64,000 nucleotides of DNA from Sorex araneus (GCF_027595985.1 NC_073304.1:214736500-214800499), one strand, 5' to 3'; shown: positions 44,105 to 55,160, numbered from the stretch's first letter. The notes: generated from the letters alone by a model not told the origin. A program made the numbers and translations.

Positions 44105-45015
44105 GTTGCCCTTAGTTCCTAGCACCCCAAAAGCGGGGTCCCGACGAGGCACGGAATGGACCCAGGGCAAGCTGTGAGCTACCCTGGCGTCGAAATGGGC
44201 CAGGCCAAAGCGCCACAATACTCAACTATAAGTTGAGAGCATGGTCATAGACAAATACTGTCATGATCCAAAAGTAATGACGAGACTAGGACCCTGCTGG
44301 GGTTAGGAAGACCAACCTGGCCTGAAGACTGTGATCTGGAATATATAGTGAATATCCTCAGGAAGAACCAAACTTTAAGTCTGATATATCTCTTACTGTG
44401 CTCATACAGAATGACATTGCTAGAAATATTAGAAGTAAATTTACTATAACTATTTAAGCACATTACTAGCTCACACCCTGACACACCCTTGTTTGGACCC
44501 CACCCTTGAGCGGATCTCCTTAGATGAGATTTCCTTAGATGAGATTTTGTTATCTCCTCGAGAAATATGGTCTTACCCTTCTTTGTGACTTGTTAATGTT
44601 CAACCCACCTTTGTGTCACCACCCTATGTAATTTGCTATGTAAACTAAGATTGTGGAGCACTGATGGGAGACTGAAGAAGAAGACAGAAGAGACAGAGGA
44701 GACACACGAGAGGACACAGACGCAGAGACAGAGAGAGGTTGGAAGAGACCAGAGGAGAGATTACAGAGATAGAGACAGAGAGACAGATAGAAGAGAGCAC
44801 AGCGGCACACACAGAAGCAGAGCACAAGGAGGAGCCGTCCAGATCCGGTCCTTACACAGCAGCTCCAGAACACCGATCTCTGAGCAGTGCGAGAGAGAGC
44901 TGCCCCGAGTGCCCGAGGACAACAGAACAATACGACACACCATTGTGTCTCCCGTTCCCGAGTGCGTCACCCTTGTGATTTTTTACAGGGAACCTCCCTC
45001 AAAAAAAAAAAAAAA
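44105..45015 (+). mobile_element. LTR-like or retroposed element with A-tract
   Basis: About 900 bp of distinct non-SINE sequence: a left part with ggcacggaatggacccaggg, a middle with CCTTAGATGAGATT duplicated, a purine-rich stretch of gagacagagag type, then a right part ending tttttacagggaacctccctc and an A15 run. The end resembles an LTR R-U5 or a polyadenylated copy. I recall similar sequence as a repeat in shrew DNA but cannot name the family. Confidence 0.5.
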
Positions 45016-45184
45016 TGAAAGCAGGAAAGCAGGGTGTAGAAAAACCTCCTATTGCAATGGAGGAAGAGAAGTCCCAGACTGACGCAGTAAGAGAATTCTT
45101 CATGTCTTATGTGTTCCTATAGAATGAATGAAAATCTAGGCTGTAATAGGCTGCTCGGAAAAACTTGACTAAACCTTGAAACCT

Positions 45185-45370
45185 GGGAGCCCGAGAGATG
45201 GTACAGCTGCTAAGTTGCTTGACTTGCTCACAGCTGACCCATGTTCACTCTCTGGTATCACAGTCCCCTGAGGCCCTCCAAAAGTGACCCCTGAGCATAA
45301 GCCAGGAATAAGCCTATGGGCACCACCAGGTATGTTCCTACGCCCCACCCCCTCTCAAAAAAAAAAGCAA
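45185..45370 (+). mobile_element. old SINE, plus
   Basis: Diverged head (ccgagagatggtacagctgc) with A-rich tail. Confidence 0.7.
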
Positions 45371-45895
45371 AAAATTTGAGTCCTGTTGACTTATAAGTCT
45401 TGTATTAACCAACCTCCTCAGATTTCTTTTTCTTATTTATAAGTCTCCCATTTTAACCCAGAGTTTCACTACACATTCTTCATCCTTTTAAAGCCTTTTA
45501 GGTTAAGGGGAGCAATAAACCTAACTACAGTCCTTCAGAAGTGGAGATGAGGCATAACCCTTTCAGAGTATCCTACTAGCCGGCAGTGTTTGCACAGAGC
45601 CATGCCCGTACTCCACCTCGCCCCCTGGTGGTCAGGAAAGGCATTTCCATGATGTCTGGAAGGCCACTTTTGGCTTGGACAATCTCAAAATCCCTGTTCT
45701 AAAATGAAAATAAACAGCAGTGTTTTGCTTCCCCCGGCACTTTCATCTTTTAGTTATACATTTTAGAAAGGTGAAGTGAATTTTCTTGCATAATTAAAAA
45801 CGGAAGATGGTGGTTTACCATGTTTGCTTCATTGGTAGCACCACTAAGTCTTTTTTTTTTTTTTTTAACTCCTCAGAGCTCTAAAAAAGTGCATA
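45371..45895. other. unique intronic/intergenic sequence
   Basis: Nothing recognised besides a T-run at 45,851-45,866. Confidence 0.4.
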
Positions 45896-45899
45896 AAGC

Positions 45900-46240
45900 T
45901 TTGAGGCCAAAGACATAGTATAGAGGGTAAGATGTTTGCCATGCATGTAGCTAAACCTGGTTCCAGAACTATATATGGGGGGCTGGAGAGATAGCACAGC
46001 GGGTAGGGCGTTTGCCTTGCATGAGGCCGACCCGGGTTCAAATCCCAGCATCCCATATGGTCCCCTGAGCACGGCCAGGGGTAATTCCTGAGTGCAGAGC
46101 CAGGAGTAACCCCTGTGCATCGCCAGGTGTGACCCAAAAAGCCAAAAAAAAAAACACAGAACTATATATGGTCCCCCAAGCCCTGAGTACAGAGCCAGAA
46201 GTAAGTGTTGGACACATCTGGGTATGGCCCAAAAACAAAA
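45900..46240 (+). mobile_element. SINE nested in SINE, both plus
   Basis: The young copy 45,978-46,156 sits inside an older copy, with the target duplication cagaactatatatgg on both sides (about 45,964-45,978 and 46,158-46,172). Confidence 0.93.
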
Positions 46241-46483
46241 ATAAAAGAAATGCATTGCCCATTGGATTCCCTCTTCTAGATGCAATGGAGGTAGACTTCA
46301 ACATTATCTCTAAAAAACAAATAGGAATTAACTCGATACTCTCTTAATCCTGCCCAACTATAATATTCAGGAATTCCTTAAGAGTTTGGAAAATTCAGTA
46401 ATTATACTCCCTAGAATGATATCGATGTGGTTGAAAACTCGGAAGGAAGAATGAAAATACCAAAGAAACAAGAGAGTCAGGAA

Positions 46484-46690
46484 GGTGACCCAGAGGGCTG
46501 GAGGGCTTGCTCTGCATGCGGGACTCCAGCTTTCCCCGACACTGCAGCCTTCTCTGAGAGCCACCAGCAGTGACCCCTGAGCACCGAGTGGGACTCAAGA
46601 GAACTCAGAGGGCTAGAGCATAGGCAGGGGGATTGGGCTCAATTCCTGGCACCACATGGTCCCCTGAGACCAACCGCCACCGCCAAGTCA
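46484..46690 (+). mobile_element. two old SINE fragments, plus
   Basis: 46,484-46,600 and 46,605-46,690, strongly diverged. Confidence 0.55.
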
Positions 46691-46747
46691 GGGGGATCCC
46701 TCCAGGTTGCTGACTTTAGGGAAAATTATTTCCCGATCTCTTTTATT

Positions 46748-47108
46748 TCTTGGTTTTGGGGTCACAGCTGTTGGTGATCAGAGCTACTCTGGCTTGATGG
46801 TCAGGGGTCACTCCTGGTGGTGCTGGGAACTATGTGCAGATCCAGAAATTGAACCTAGGCCTCCTTCATCCCAAGAAAATGCTCTGACCAGGGGCTGGAG
46901 CCATAGCACAGCGGGTAGGGTGTTTGCCTTGCATGTGGCCGACCCGGGTTCAATTCCCAGCATCTCATATGGTCCCCTGAGCATCACCTGGAGTAATTCC
47001 TGAGTGCAGAGCCAGGAGTAACCCCTGAGCATTGTCAGGTATGACCTGAAAAGCAGAAAAAACAAAAAGGAAAATGCTCCCTCTGATCTATCTCTCTGTC
47101 TCTGGTCC
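46748..47108. mobile_element. plus SINE nested in minus SINE
   Basis: The outer minus copy (46,748-46,889 and 47,071-47,108) is interrupted by a plus copy 46,891-47,068; gaaaatgctc(t/c) on both sides is the target duplication. Confidence 0.92.
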
Positions 47109-47124
47109 TCAACTGATTTTTTTC

Positions 47125-47530
47125 CCCCACACTTTGTGATGTTCAGGGGTTACTTCTGGCTCTGCACTCAGGAATTACTCCTGGCAGTGTTCAGGGGACC
47201 TTATGGAATGCTGGGAATTGAACCCCAGTCAGCTGCATGCAAGACAAGAGCCCTACCTGCCATACTCTTGCTCCAACTCCTCAACTGATTCTTCAGGAAC
47301 TGTGGGCATCAAGAGACCTTCTGGAACTTGAAAATTACTTGCTTCCCAGTTACCATTTAAGGGCCGGAGAGATAGGACAGTGGGTGAGGCGTTTACCTTG
47401 CACACAGTCAACCTAGGTTTAATCCCCGGCATCCCATGTGGTCTCCTGAACACTGCCAGGAGTGATCCCTGAGTGCAGAGCCAGGAGTAGCCCCTGAGCA
47501 CCACTAGGTATGGCCTAAAAACTAAAAATC
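47125..47530. mobile_element. SINE minus and SINE plus
   Basis: Minus copy 47,125-47,280 and plus copy 47,362-47,525. Confidence 0.85.
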
Positions 47531-47559
47531 AAAACAGTCACCCAGTTTATGGGCAAGGT

Positions 47560-47760
47560 TTGTGTGGAAGAGTGTCGGACTGTGGGGTCAGACACAGCTT
47601 GTGGTCCCAGCTCTGCCTCCTCCCTAACCTCTCCGTGCCTCAGTCTTCTCATTTTGGAGAGAGGGAAGAAAGTGTCCGTGACAGGTTATGAGGCGGACGG
47701 GACACGCATGTAAAGTGCTTTAGCATCCTGCCTATTGCTTGGTAAGCAGATTGTACATTG
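47560..47760 (+). mobile_element. MIR, plus
   Basis: gtggggtcagacacagcttg, ctccgtgcctcagtcttctc, gcatgtaaagtgctttagca and gcttggtaagca follow the MIR consensus across most of its length. Confidence 0.8.
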
Positions 47761-47959
47761 TAGTTTCTGTTATACATGAAATGTGTTTCAAGTGTCTGCT
47801 ATATAAAAGGACCCTGGATGGGTGTTTTAAAGAAGGCTCTTTAGTGCTCACAGCAACACTTCATGTGTTTATTCATTCCCCCAGTCTATATGTTCAAGAA
47901 GCTCAGGGCCCCTGCTTTGTGGCAGGAGCTGAGGCTTAGTTCATGGTCCAGAATCACAC

Positions 47960-48640
47960 AGCTGATGATAGCCTACACTTAGTAAGCGCTTGCTGCATGC
48001 TAGCCACTGTGCTAAGCATTACTCAAAAGAGTGAACACATCTCATTTCCATCACTGGGGAAACCGTTTGATGAAGAGAAGACTAAGGTAGAAGGAGGTGA
48101 GGCAAATTGCCCATGGGCCGGAGTGAGAGCTCACTGGGCAGGATGCGGCTCCTGGTACAGCAGGCCCAGCTTCATCCTTGTACCTCCCAGCACAGAGCAT
48201 TGCTAGGTAGGACTCCCTGAGCACTAAGCCGGAAAGAGCCCTTAATCACACTGCCAGATATGGGCTGCCCAAAATCCCACCCCCCTGCCACATCTCCACC
48301 AAAGAAAAAAAAAATAAAAAAGAAATGAAGATTGCCTGAAGTCATGTAACTAAGTTGTGGGGCAGAATTGAGTTTTATTGTTTTGGTTTTGGCTTAAAGT
48401 TTTGATGCTTCACTTAGGGATGCTCAGGGTCTATTTCTGACTGGGCTCAGGAGGTACCCCTGGTGGTGCTTAGGGGATCATATGCAGTGCTGGGGATTCC
48501 AGCCAGGACCAAAGGATGCAAGACAAGCACCTTATCTCCTGTCCGAATCTCTCTAGGGCCCAGAGCTAGGTTTTAAATCTAGGCCCCCCGGACTACGGAA
48601 TCTGCCATCCAAGCCCTCCAAGTCCGCTGTCACTTAACAA
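47960..48640 (-). mobile_element. MIR, minus, broken by two SINEs
   Basis: MIR pieces 47,960-48,112 (gcttgctgcatgctagccac, aagcattactc), 48,333-48,375 (gcctgaagtcatgtaactaa) and 48,565-48,640. A diverged plus SINE (48,115-48,300) and a minus SINE (48,385-48,562) are inserted between them. Confidence 0.8.
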
Positions 48641-49059
48641 GAGTTTCAGTTGTGTCCGAGCATCCTCCTCCAGGCTGTGATCCCCTTGGTGTTGTCCTTT
48701 GAACCACTTGCCTCTCCTTTGATTCCTCAAGGCAACGAGTCTGTTTTTGACAACCAACCGTTAGGCAGGAGAGTGGCTGGGAACCCCAGGTGAGAGGAAG
48801 GAGTTGCCGAGCCTGGGGAGAAGTCTGGGAGAGCCACACGAGGCCAGCAAGGCCGGGTCTAATGCTTGTTCTTCTGAAAGTCGTTGCTACTTGGAGACCA
48901 AAGATAGTCTTAAGTAAACCCGATGTTTGTGGAGCCAGGCAGGGGCCAAACAAGAGAAATGCTGTGGGCGTGTGGAAATCTACGCACAGCGCCAGGGAAG
49001 TGGAATTGCAGTGGAGGACAGACCTTGCGTGTATGAAGCCTGTGTCCAAATGCCAGTTC

Positions 49060-49262
49060 TACAGAGAGAGAGAGACAGAGAGACACAGAGAGAGAGAGAA
49101 TTAGTACAGCAGGTAGAGAGCATGTGGTTGACCTGGATTTGAGCCAAAATGACCCCTGAGCACAGAGACAGGAGTAAGCAGTAAGATAGAGGGAGGGAAG
49201 GAAGAGGGAAAGAGTGAGAGAAAGAGAGAGAGAGAGGGAGGGAGAAAGAGGGATGCTGAGAG
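49060..49262 (+). repeat. GA-rich repeats with a SINE fragment
   Basis: GA tracts at 49,065-49,102 and 49,185-49,262 flank a truncated plus SINE, 49,103-49,184. Confidence 0.8.
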
Positions 49263-49505
49263 GATGTCACTGTCACCTGTCACTGTCACTGTCATTCCAT
49301 TGTTCATCGATTTGTTTGAGCGGGTACCAGTAACGTCTTTCAATGTGAGACTTATTGTTACTGTTTTTGGCCTATCCAATATGCCACCGGTAGCTTGCCA
49401 GGCTCTGCCATGTGGGCGTGATACTCTCGGTAACTTGCCAGGCTCTCCGAGAGGGGCAGAGGAATCGAACACAGGTCAGCTGCATGAAAGGCGAATGCTC
49501 TTGAG
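49262..49505 (-). mobile_element. composite long SINE, minus
   Basis: Reverse copy of the family seen at 9,836: a cactgtcactgtcactgtca tail, then ttgttcatcgatttgtttga, accagtaacgtctttcaatg, atatgccaccggtagcttgc, ctccgagaggggcagaggaa, then a tRNA-type head remnant. Confidence 0.82.
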
Positions 49506-49790
49506 AGGATGATGGGAGAGAAACTGGGGACCTGGTGCTGGGAAATGTATACTGGTGGAGGGATGGGTGTTGGGACACTATGACTAAAACCTAATGCTAA
49601 ACAGCCTTGTAAGAGATAGAGAGAGAGAGGGAGGGAGAGAGAGAAGGGCTGGAGAGAGAGTACAGGGGCTAAGGGGCTTTCCTTGTACGTGGCCAACCCT
49701 CAACCCTGGTTCGATCCCTAATACCACATCCCCCAGGAGCAAAGAGCTTCACAAGACTGTGGCCTAAGTCCACAAAAAGAAATAAAGAAG
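49505..49790 (+). mobile_element. retroposon tail module, GA repeat and SINE fragment
   Basis: ggtggagggatgggtgttgg and actatgactaaaa (49,545-49,600) match the tail module of 2,600-2,740; then GA repeats (49,614-49,645) and a diverged plus SINE (49,647-49,770). Confidence 0.65.
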
Positions 49791-50350
49791 ACAGTGTTCC
49801 CTCTCCGAGTGCTGCCCTGGGAAAGGAACAGCAGGAGAGCACTTGTTGCGGAGCTTCTCTGGAGTGACCTGAGAGGGAGTCACAGCTCCCTTCTGCTGGT
49901 TGCGAGAATGGCGCCAGGGGGGTGTGCTTTCCAAAAAGAGACGAAAATCTGGATATTTCTCAGCAGCCTACATTTTCCTTTCTTTAATTGCCTTCAATTA
50001 CTTGACTGTAACAAGAGCATCGGCTGGACCCTGTTTCCACAGGTCAGAGCCAGGCTGCCGGCTGACCTGTGACAAATAGATTCTTTCACAGGCGCTGGGG
50101 AGAGGAGCGAGCAGGGTATGGCCTTTGGGTGGGCTCAGCAGCAACCAGAAAGCTGAGGGGAGGGGCGGGGTAGTGACAACATAAAGCCAAAATAGTCACT
50201 GGTGTGTGATATCTGGCACTTGACTCCATGCCATCAAGCGGCTCTGGTGTCGCGGGTCCCCTTGAATTCGGGGAAGGCCCATGGTGAGCTGGTTCCTTTC
50301 AGGCTTCAGGCTCTATGCGGAACACTCTCTTGTGCAGAAACAACCAGAAT
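49791..50350. other. unique sequence
   Basis: No repeat or exon recognised. Confidence 0.4.
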
Positions 50351-50357
50351 TTTGTTT

Positions 50358-50998
50358 TGTTTTGGCCCCACACCCAGTGATGCTCAAGGCTCACTCCTAG
50401 CTCTGCGCTCAGAGATCACTCCAGGTGAGTTCAGGGGGACAGACGGGGTGCCAAGGATCAAATCCGAGGGCCGCTGCCCGTTAGGCCAGTGCCTTGCCCT
50501 GTCCCTCCTGTCCAGCCACACAGGACTGGACCTATTGTATTTCCCCCTCTTCTCTTTGAGGTCGACAAAAAGAGCCATGACTTACTCGTACTTGGGCAAG
50601 GACTCGAAAATGAACCAAGACAACTCCAGTCTCCAGAGGACGGCATCAGGGTCAGTTCCGTCCCCTGGCTTGCGTGAACGTTCCTGGGAGGGGAGCAGGG
50701 CCACTGCTCTGGGCTTGGTACACAGGAGACTATGGGCTGCCCTGGGAGGGAGTGGAACGGGCGTTTCCCTGGAAGGGGGGAGAAGTTGAAGGCCCAGATT
50801 CCTTGGATCTTAGTTCTCTTTTTTGGCAGAGGGGGCTGCACCTGTGTGTGTGTGTGGGGGGGGTGTTACTCCTGGCTCTGCACTCAGGAATCACTCCTGG
50901 AAGTGCTTAGGGGACCATATGGGATGTCTGGGCTCGAACCCAGGTCGGTCGCATGCAAGATAAACAACCTACCCGCTGTACTGTCGTTCTGGCCTCGG
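50358..50998 (-). mobile_element. two SINEs, minus
   Basis: Copies 50,358-50,518 and 50,838-50,998, the second with a TG/G run at its tail side. Confidence 0.82.
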
Positions 50999-51650
50999 AT
51001 GTTAGTCCTCATGACCTTGGCTGAGAATGTGCCTGTTCCCCTGGTGAGCTGCACGGTGCCCTCCCTCCCCCTTCAGTGGGATGCGGCTGTCATCACTAGA
51101 GAGAGTCCCACGGAACAGGCCGTGGCTGACTTGAATCATTCCGCCCTCCCTCTCACAAGGCTGCCTGTGAATCCTCAAGGAGACAGTATAGGCTCGAGAA
51201 AGCCTGGAGAACTGTACCCACACCGGGCTCATTTTGTAATTATTTACTCGGAGCCTCTGAATAGAGGGGCTCCTACCCCCAGCTCTGCCTTTGGGATGGG
51301 CCAGAGAGTGATGGGAAGGTGCAGTGAGGGTAGACTCATGTCGAGCCGTCGGGAGCCGGCGTGTTTGGGTGTAGCCGGGCTGGGATGCCCCAGAGATGAC
51401 TGGACTCTCAAGAAGCTGCTATAATTGCACATCGCCAAGAGTAGTCCCAGGTGCTGGAATTCCCCTGGGAAACAACATGATCGAAATAAATAAGTCTCCG
51501 AAAGCCACATACTTTTTTCTATTCAGGAACCCCATAATCCTGGCTCTGGAGGTAGAATTTAAGAAAATAACCAGCCCCTCTGCCCTCAGTTAAAAAACAA
51601 AAACAAAACAAACAGAAAACCCCACACTTAATATATGAAAAGAGCATTTC
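50999..51650. other. unique sequence
   Basis: No recognised element. Confidence 0.4.
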
Positions 51651-51659
51651 GTTTTTTTT

Positions 51660-51805
51660 TGGGGGGGGGTTGTTTGGAGCCACACCCAGATGTGCTCAAA
51701 GATCACTCTTGGCAGGGGGGTTGGGGAGGTCTTATGGGGTGCTGGGGATCAAAACCAGGTCAGCCATGAGCAAGGTAAGCACCCTACCTGCTGTGCTATC
51801 TTAAA
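51660..51805 (-). mobile_element. old SINE, minus
   Basis: Diverged, with G-runs on both sides of the body. Confidence 0.75.
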
Positions 51806-52075
51806 AAAATAACTTTTGAGGCAAGATCAAGTAGTGAGTAGCAGGCATCAAGGGAGAGAAGAGACTGACTTAGTAAAGAGGTTGTCTGGATTATTGGTGG
51901 TGAGGAGGGAGGAGGGAGAAACCAGAAAACTGTCTTCACAGTCAAAAAAGCTCCAAAGGCACTGGGAGCAAGAAGGACCAGGGAATTGGCTGGAGCAGCC
52001 TGGGTTACCCAGAGGCTTTCTCAGCACATTCCTGAGAATGAGTGAGGCAGAGCCGTGAAAACCATGAAAACATAG

Positions 52076-52440
52076 GGGCTGGCGTGAGAGCACAGCAGGT
52101 AGGGCATCTGCCTCCCGGTGTCCCTTATGGTCCCCAAGCCATTCCTGAGCGCAGAGCCAGGAGTAATTCCTGAGCATTGCCGGGTGTGGGCCTCCAAGCA
52201 GACAGACCAACAGACTTAAAAAAAACAATTAGAAATTCCCAGCAGTGATTAAAATGACTGGAGGTGGGCTGGAGCAATAGCACAGCGGGTAGGGTGTTTG
52301 CCTTGCATGCAGCCAACCTGGGTTCAATTCCCAGCATCCCATATGGTCCCCTAGCACCGCCAGGAGTAATTCCTGAGCACAAAGCCAGGAGTAATCCCTG
52401 TGCATCGCCAGGTGTGACCCAAAAAGCAAAAAAAAAAAAA
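52076..52440 (+). mobile_element. two SINEs, plus
   Basis: A shortened copy missing its B-box region (52,076-52,205) and a near-consensus copy 52,267-52,440; (t)aa(a)(c)tgactgga words flank the second. Confidence 0.9.
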
Positions 52441-52599
52441 AGTTAAACTGACTGGAGAAGGGGTGGGGGGGGTGGAGGGGTGAGTGAGGATGAGAAATTT
52501 GTAGAAGACTTGAAGATCTTTCCCTATCTGCTCTTTTGATTCTGAGTGGGATGGGGAAGGGACATTGTAGCTTTTCTAGGGCGGGGTTCTCTCCTGCTC

Positions 52600-53107
52600 C
52601 ACCAGCAGTCAGCCCGCTGGTTTCTGGGGCCCCACTCCCCAGTCCACATTCACTCCTACAGTGCGAGGTCGGGGCAGCAGAGGCGAGACAGTTAACCGAG
52701 CTCCTCCCCGCGCCTCCCTGCCCCGGGGGACTGCCTCCCCGAGCCCAGCAGGCTCTGGGCTTGGTTCCGAGCCCCGTCTCCAGACACTCAGCCTCTCGCT
52801 TTAATAATAAGATTGTTTACCTGGCAGCGAGGTGCATCGCCTCTCAGCGTGCTCCTGAGAACCCCAGAGGGGAGAAACCAAGGCCAGGGTTGGCTGAGTG
52901 AGTCTCCGAGGTCAGAGTGCGTGACAGAAGGTGGGATCGGCCCCTTCCCGGCGCTCTCGCCAACCAGGGAGGTGGTGGGGGGCCTTTAGGAGTCGGCTCC
53001 CTGCGGCCGGGTGGCAGAGCTGGGGTCCACCACCCCCATGCACAAAGGAGGGGATCCCCCTGCAGGCAGAGCCAAGTAACTGCCTTCCCCTCTGCCCTCT
53101 TCCCCAG
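52600..53107 (+). promoter_or_regulatory. TTLL6: GC-rich sequence before TTLL6 coding exon 1
   Basis: Repeat-free, GC-rich, with AT-rich ttaataataagattgtttacc at 52,801-52,821 holding a forkhead core TTGTTTAC (52,813-52,820) and a possible donor GCTGA|GTGAGT at 52,897. It ends in a strong acceptor tract (ccctcttccccag, 53,107). It could be an alternative, tissue-specific promoter. Confidence 0.35.
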
Positions 53108-53162
53108 GGGCGGCTGGTATTTCCCCAGAGCCTCCACCCAGGCCTGGAAGCAGCCCCAGTGC

Positions 53163-53326
53163 ATGCTTCTGAAAGGCCGGGAAGGGACAGACTCAGAGGA
53201 GAAGGACATCCTTTTCTCGGAAGACCTGAACGAGGTCACCCTGGCTTTTGTGAAAGAGAATTCGGGGGTGCAAAGAGAGCTTCAGAATGGCCAGCCGCAA
53301 GGCAAGAAGAAGAGGAAGAAAAAGAG
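53163..53326 (+). CDS. TTLL6: TTLL6 coding exon 1
   Basis: The exon probably begins at 53,108 after a fine acceptor, with the coding start at ATG 53,163 (weak Kozak). It encodes MLLKGREGTDSEEK, then EVTLAFVKENSG and the basic run GKKKRKKKR, ending in phase 2 at AGAG|GTTAGG. From memory human starts MPQCPTLESQEG; here the aligned codons read Gln-Pro-Gln-Cys-Met, so the human start codon is CAG and the first ATG is four codons later. Confidence 0.8.
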
Positions 53327-53329
53327 GTT

Positions 53330-53740
53330 AGGATTGGAGGACGGCGCGTGGGGGGTCTGTGTCGGTTACCGCAGGAGGGGCCTGGAGGGAAGGAAGGGGC
53401 TTGGCTAGGTGAGGCGACGGGGACGGAGGGGCCTGAGGAAAACTGGGTGGAGACAGTCAAGAAGCACCCCGTGAGGTTTCTAGAGGCATCTACTTTGCGT
53501 GATGTTTCATAGAACTAGATTGTGGGGAGGGGGTGTCAACCTATAATCACTCCTTGCTCCAAATCTTTGCTCAATTTGTGTTTAGAGTATCTTGGAAAAA
53601 AAGGGGGGGTTAAAATGGGAGGTGGGGAGAGATGATTTCCTTGTTTTAAGAGCGTGCAACTGTCCTGGGAATTTCGTGCCCTTTAACTATAATAGAAGTA
53701 CTGAAGCTCACAGATCTCTCAGGAGCAGACTGCAGCCTCT
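53330..53740. other. TTLL6 intron 1 start, unique sequence
   Basis: GC-rich sequence after the exon 1 donor; nothing recognised. Confidence 0.4.
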
Positions 53741-53744
53741 GCAT

Positions 53745-54279
53745 TCTTTTTTTTTTTTTTTTGCCACATCCAACGGTATGCAGAGATTACTCCTGATTCA
53801 GTGCTCAGGGGTTGCTCCTGGCTCTGGGGACCATGAGGTGCCAGTTATCCTTTATGCAAAGCCTGTGCCGGTGCATTGGGCTCTCTCTCCAGCTCCCCAG
53901 TGTTTGCTGTTGTTATTTTTTGGTTTGGGGACCACACTTTGTGGTGCTCAGGGTTTACTCCTGGTTCTACACTCAGGAATCACTCCTGAGTGTGCTCAGG
54001 GGATGATAGGGGGTGCTGGGGATGAAACCTGGGTTAGCCATGTGCAAGGCAAATGTCCTATCTGCTGTACTATCCCTTCGGCCCCTGATCCCCAGTTCTT
54101 TTTTTTTTTAACTCTTTTTGGGGTCACACCCGGCGATGCACAGGGGTTACTCCTGGCTCTGCATTCAGGAATTACTCCTGGTGGTGCTCTGGGGACCATA
54201 TGGGATGCTGGGGATCGACCCTGGGTTGGCTGCGTGCAAAGCAACCACCTTACCTGCTGTGCTATGGCTCCAGCCCCTT
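53745..54279 (-). mobile_element. three SINEs, minus
   Basis: Copies 53,745-53,900 (old), 53,918-54,085 and 54,112-54,279 (young), in TTLL6 intron 1. Confidence 0.88.
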
Positions 54280-54666
54280 GGTCTCCAGTTCTTGTTTAAT
54301 GCTCGATTAATGTTCCTTCCTTGCTCTGCTTTGAATCTGTCCTCACGCTGACCCATGTCTGAAATCTTGTCTAACTCAGCCTCCTTGAGTGAGGGGCAGA
54401 GAAAGAGACAGCACTGAGAATTTGGGCCAAAGCTTTAAATTCCCATCAGGACAGACCAGTGGGAGAAAGGATAGGGGAGGTGAAGTGGCAAAGCAGAATT
54501 AGCCACCACCGCCATACCTCCTGCTGCTCCCTCCTGGGGTCCGAGTCCTCGAGGAGGGAGGGCAGCAGGTTTCGGCAGCCCCACCCAGGGACGGGCTGTT
54601 TCTGGAGACGCTCGCCCTGGCAGGTGCCTGTCTCTGTCTTGCTGCTTTCCTTCTTCTCTTTTCCAG

Positions 54667-54707
54667 ATGATTGGTGATCAACCTATCCAACTGCCGCTAT
54701 GAGAGTG
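54667..54707 (+). CDS. TTLL6: TTLL6 coding exon 2, disturbed acceptor
   Basis: Short exon encoding LVINLSNCRYES and one base of Val, donor GAGAGTG|GTAAGC. The frame expected from both neighbours starts at A|TTG (54,670). The only AG is three bases earlier (ttttccag, 54,665-54,666), so splicing there puts TGA (54,668-54,670) in frame. Homology and the downstream phase are otherwise intact. Confidence 0.75.
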
Positions 54708-54799
54708 GTAAGCAGCTGTATCAGGGGACCTGCGTAAGGGCACCCCTGGTGTGGCCTCCAGGCCTTGGAAAGGGTCACTTTAGCTATCTTTTTTTTTCT

Positions 54800-55160
54800 T
54801 TTTAATTTGTTTTTTTGGGTCACACCTCATGATACTCAGGGGCCCCAGGGGTTACTCCTCTGCACTCAGGAATCATTTCTGGGGGTGCTTGGGGGACCCT
54901 CTGGGATGCTGGGGATCGAACCCGGTCAACCACGTGCGAGGCAAACACTTATCTGCTGTGCTCTTGCCCCACCCGCCTCATGGTAGTCTCTTCTTTGGGG
55001 TGACAAGGGGGTGTCTTCAATCTTGGTTTTGTCTCCTTCCAGCCCACCTATCTCTGTGAGGGTCAGAGAGATAGGACAGCGGGTAAGGTGCTCGCCTCGC
55101 ACCCAGGTTCCATCCCCCGCCCACCCAGCCCCCAGCACTGCTGGGTATGGCCACAAAACA
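54800..55160. mobile_element. SINE minus and short SINE plus
   Basis: Minus copy 54,808-54,975 in which the body is interrupted by ggggccccagg, and a plus fragment 55,060-55,160. Confidence 0.75.

Noticed and set aside
53108-53512. Frame of 193 codons through TTLL6 exon 1
   Set aside because: The other frame matches TTLL6 (SEEK, LAFVKEN, GKKKRKKKR) and ends at a phase-correct donor.
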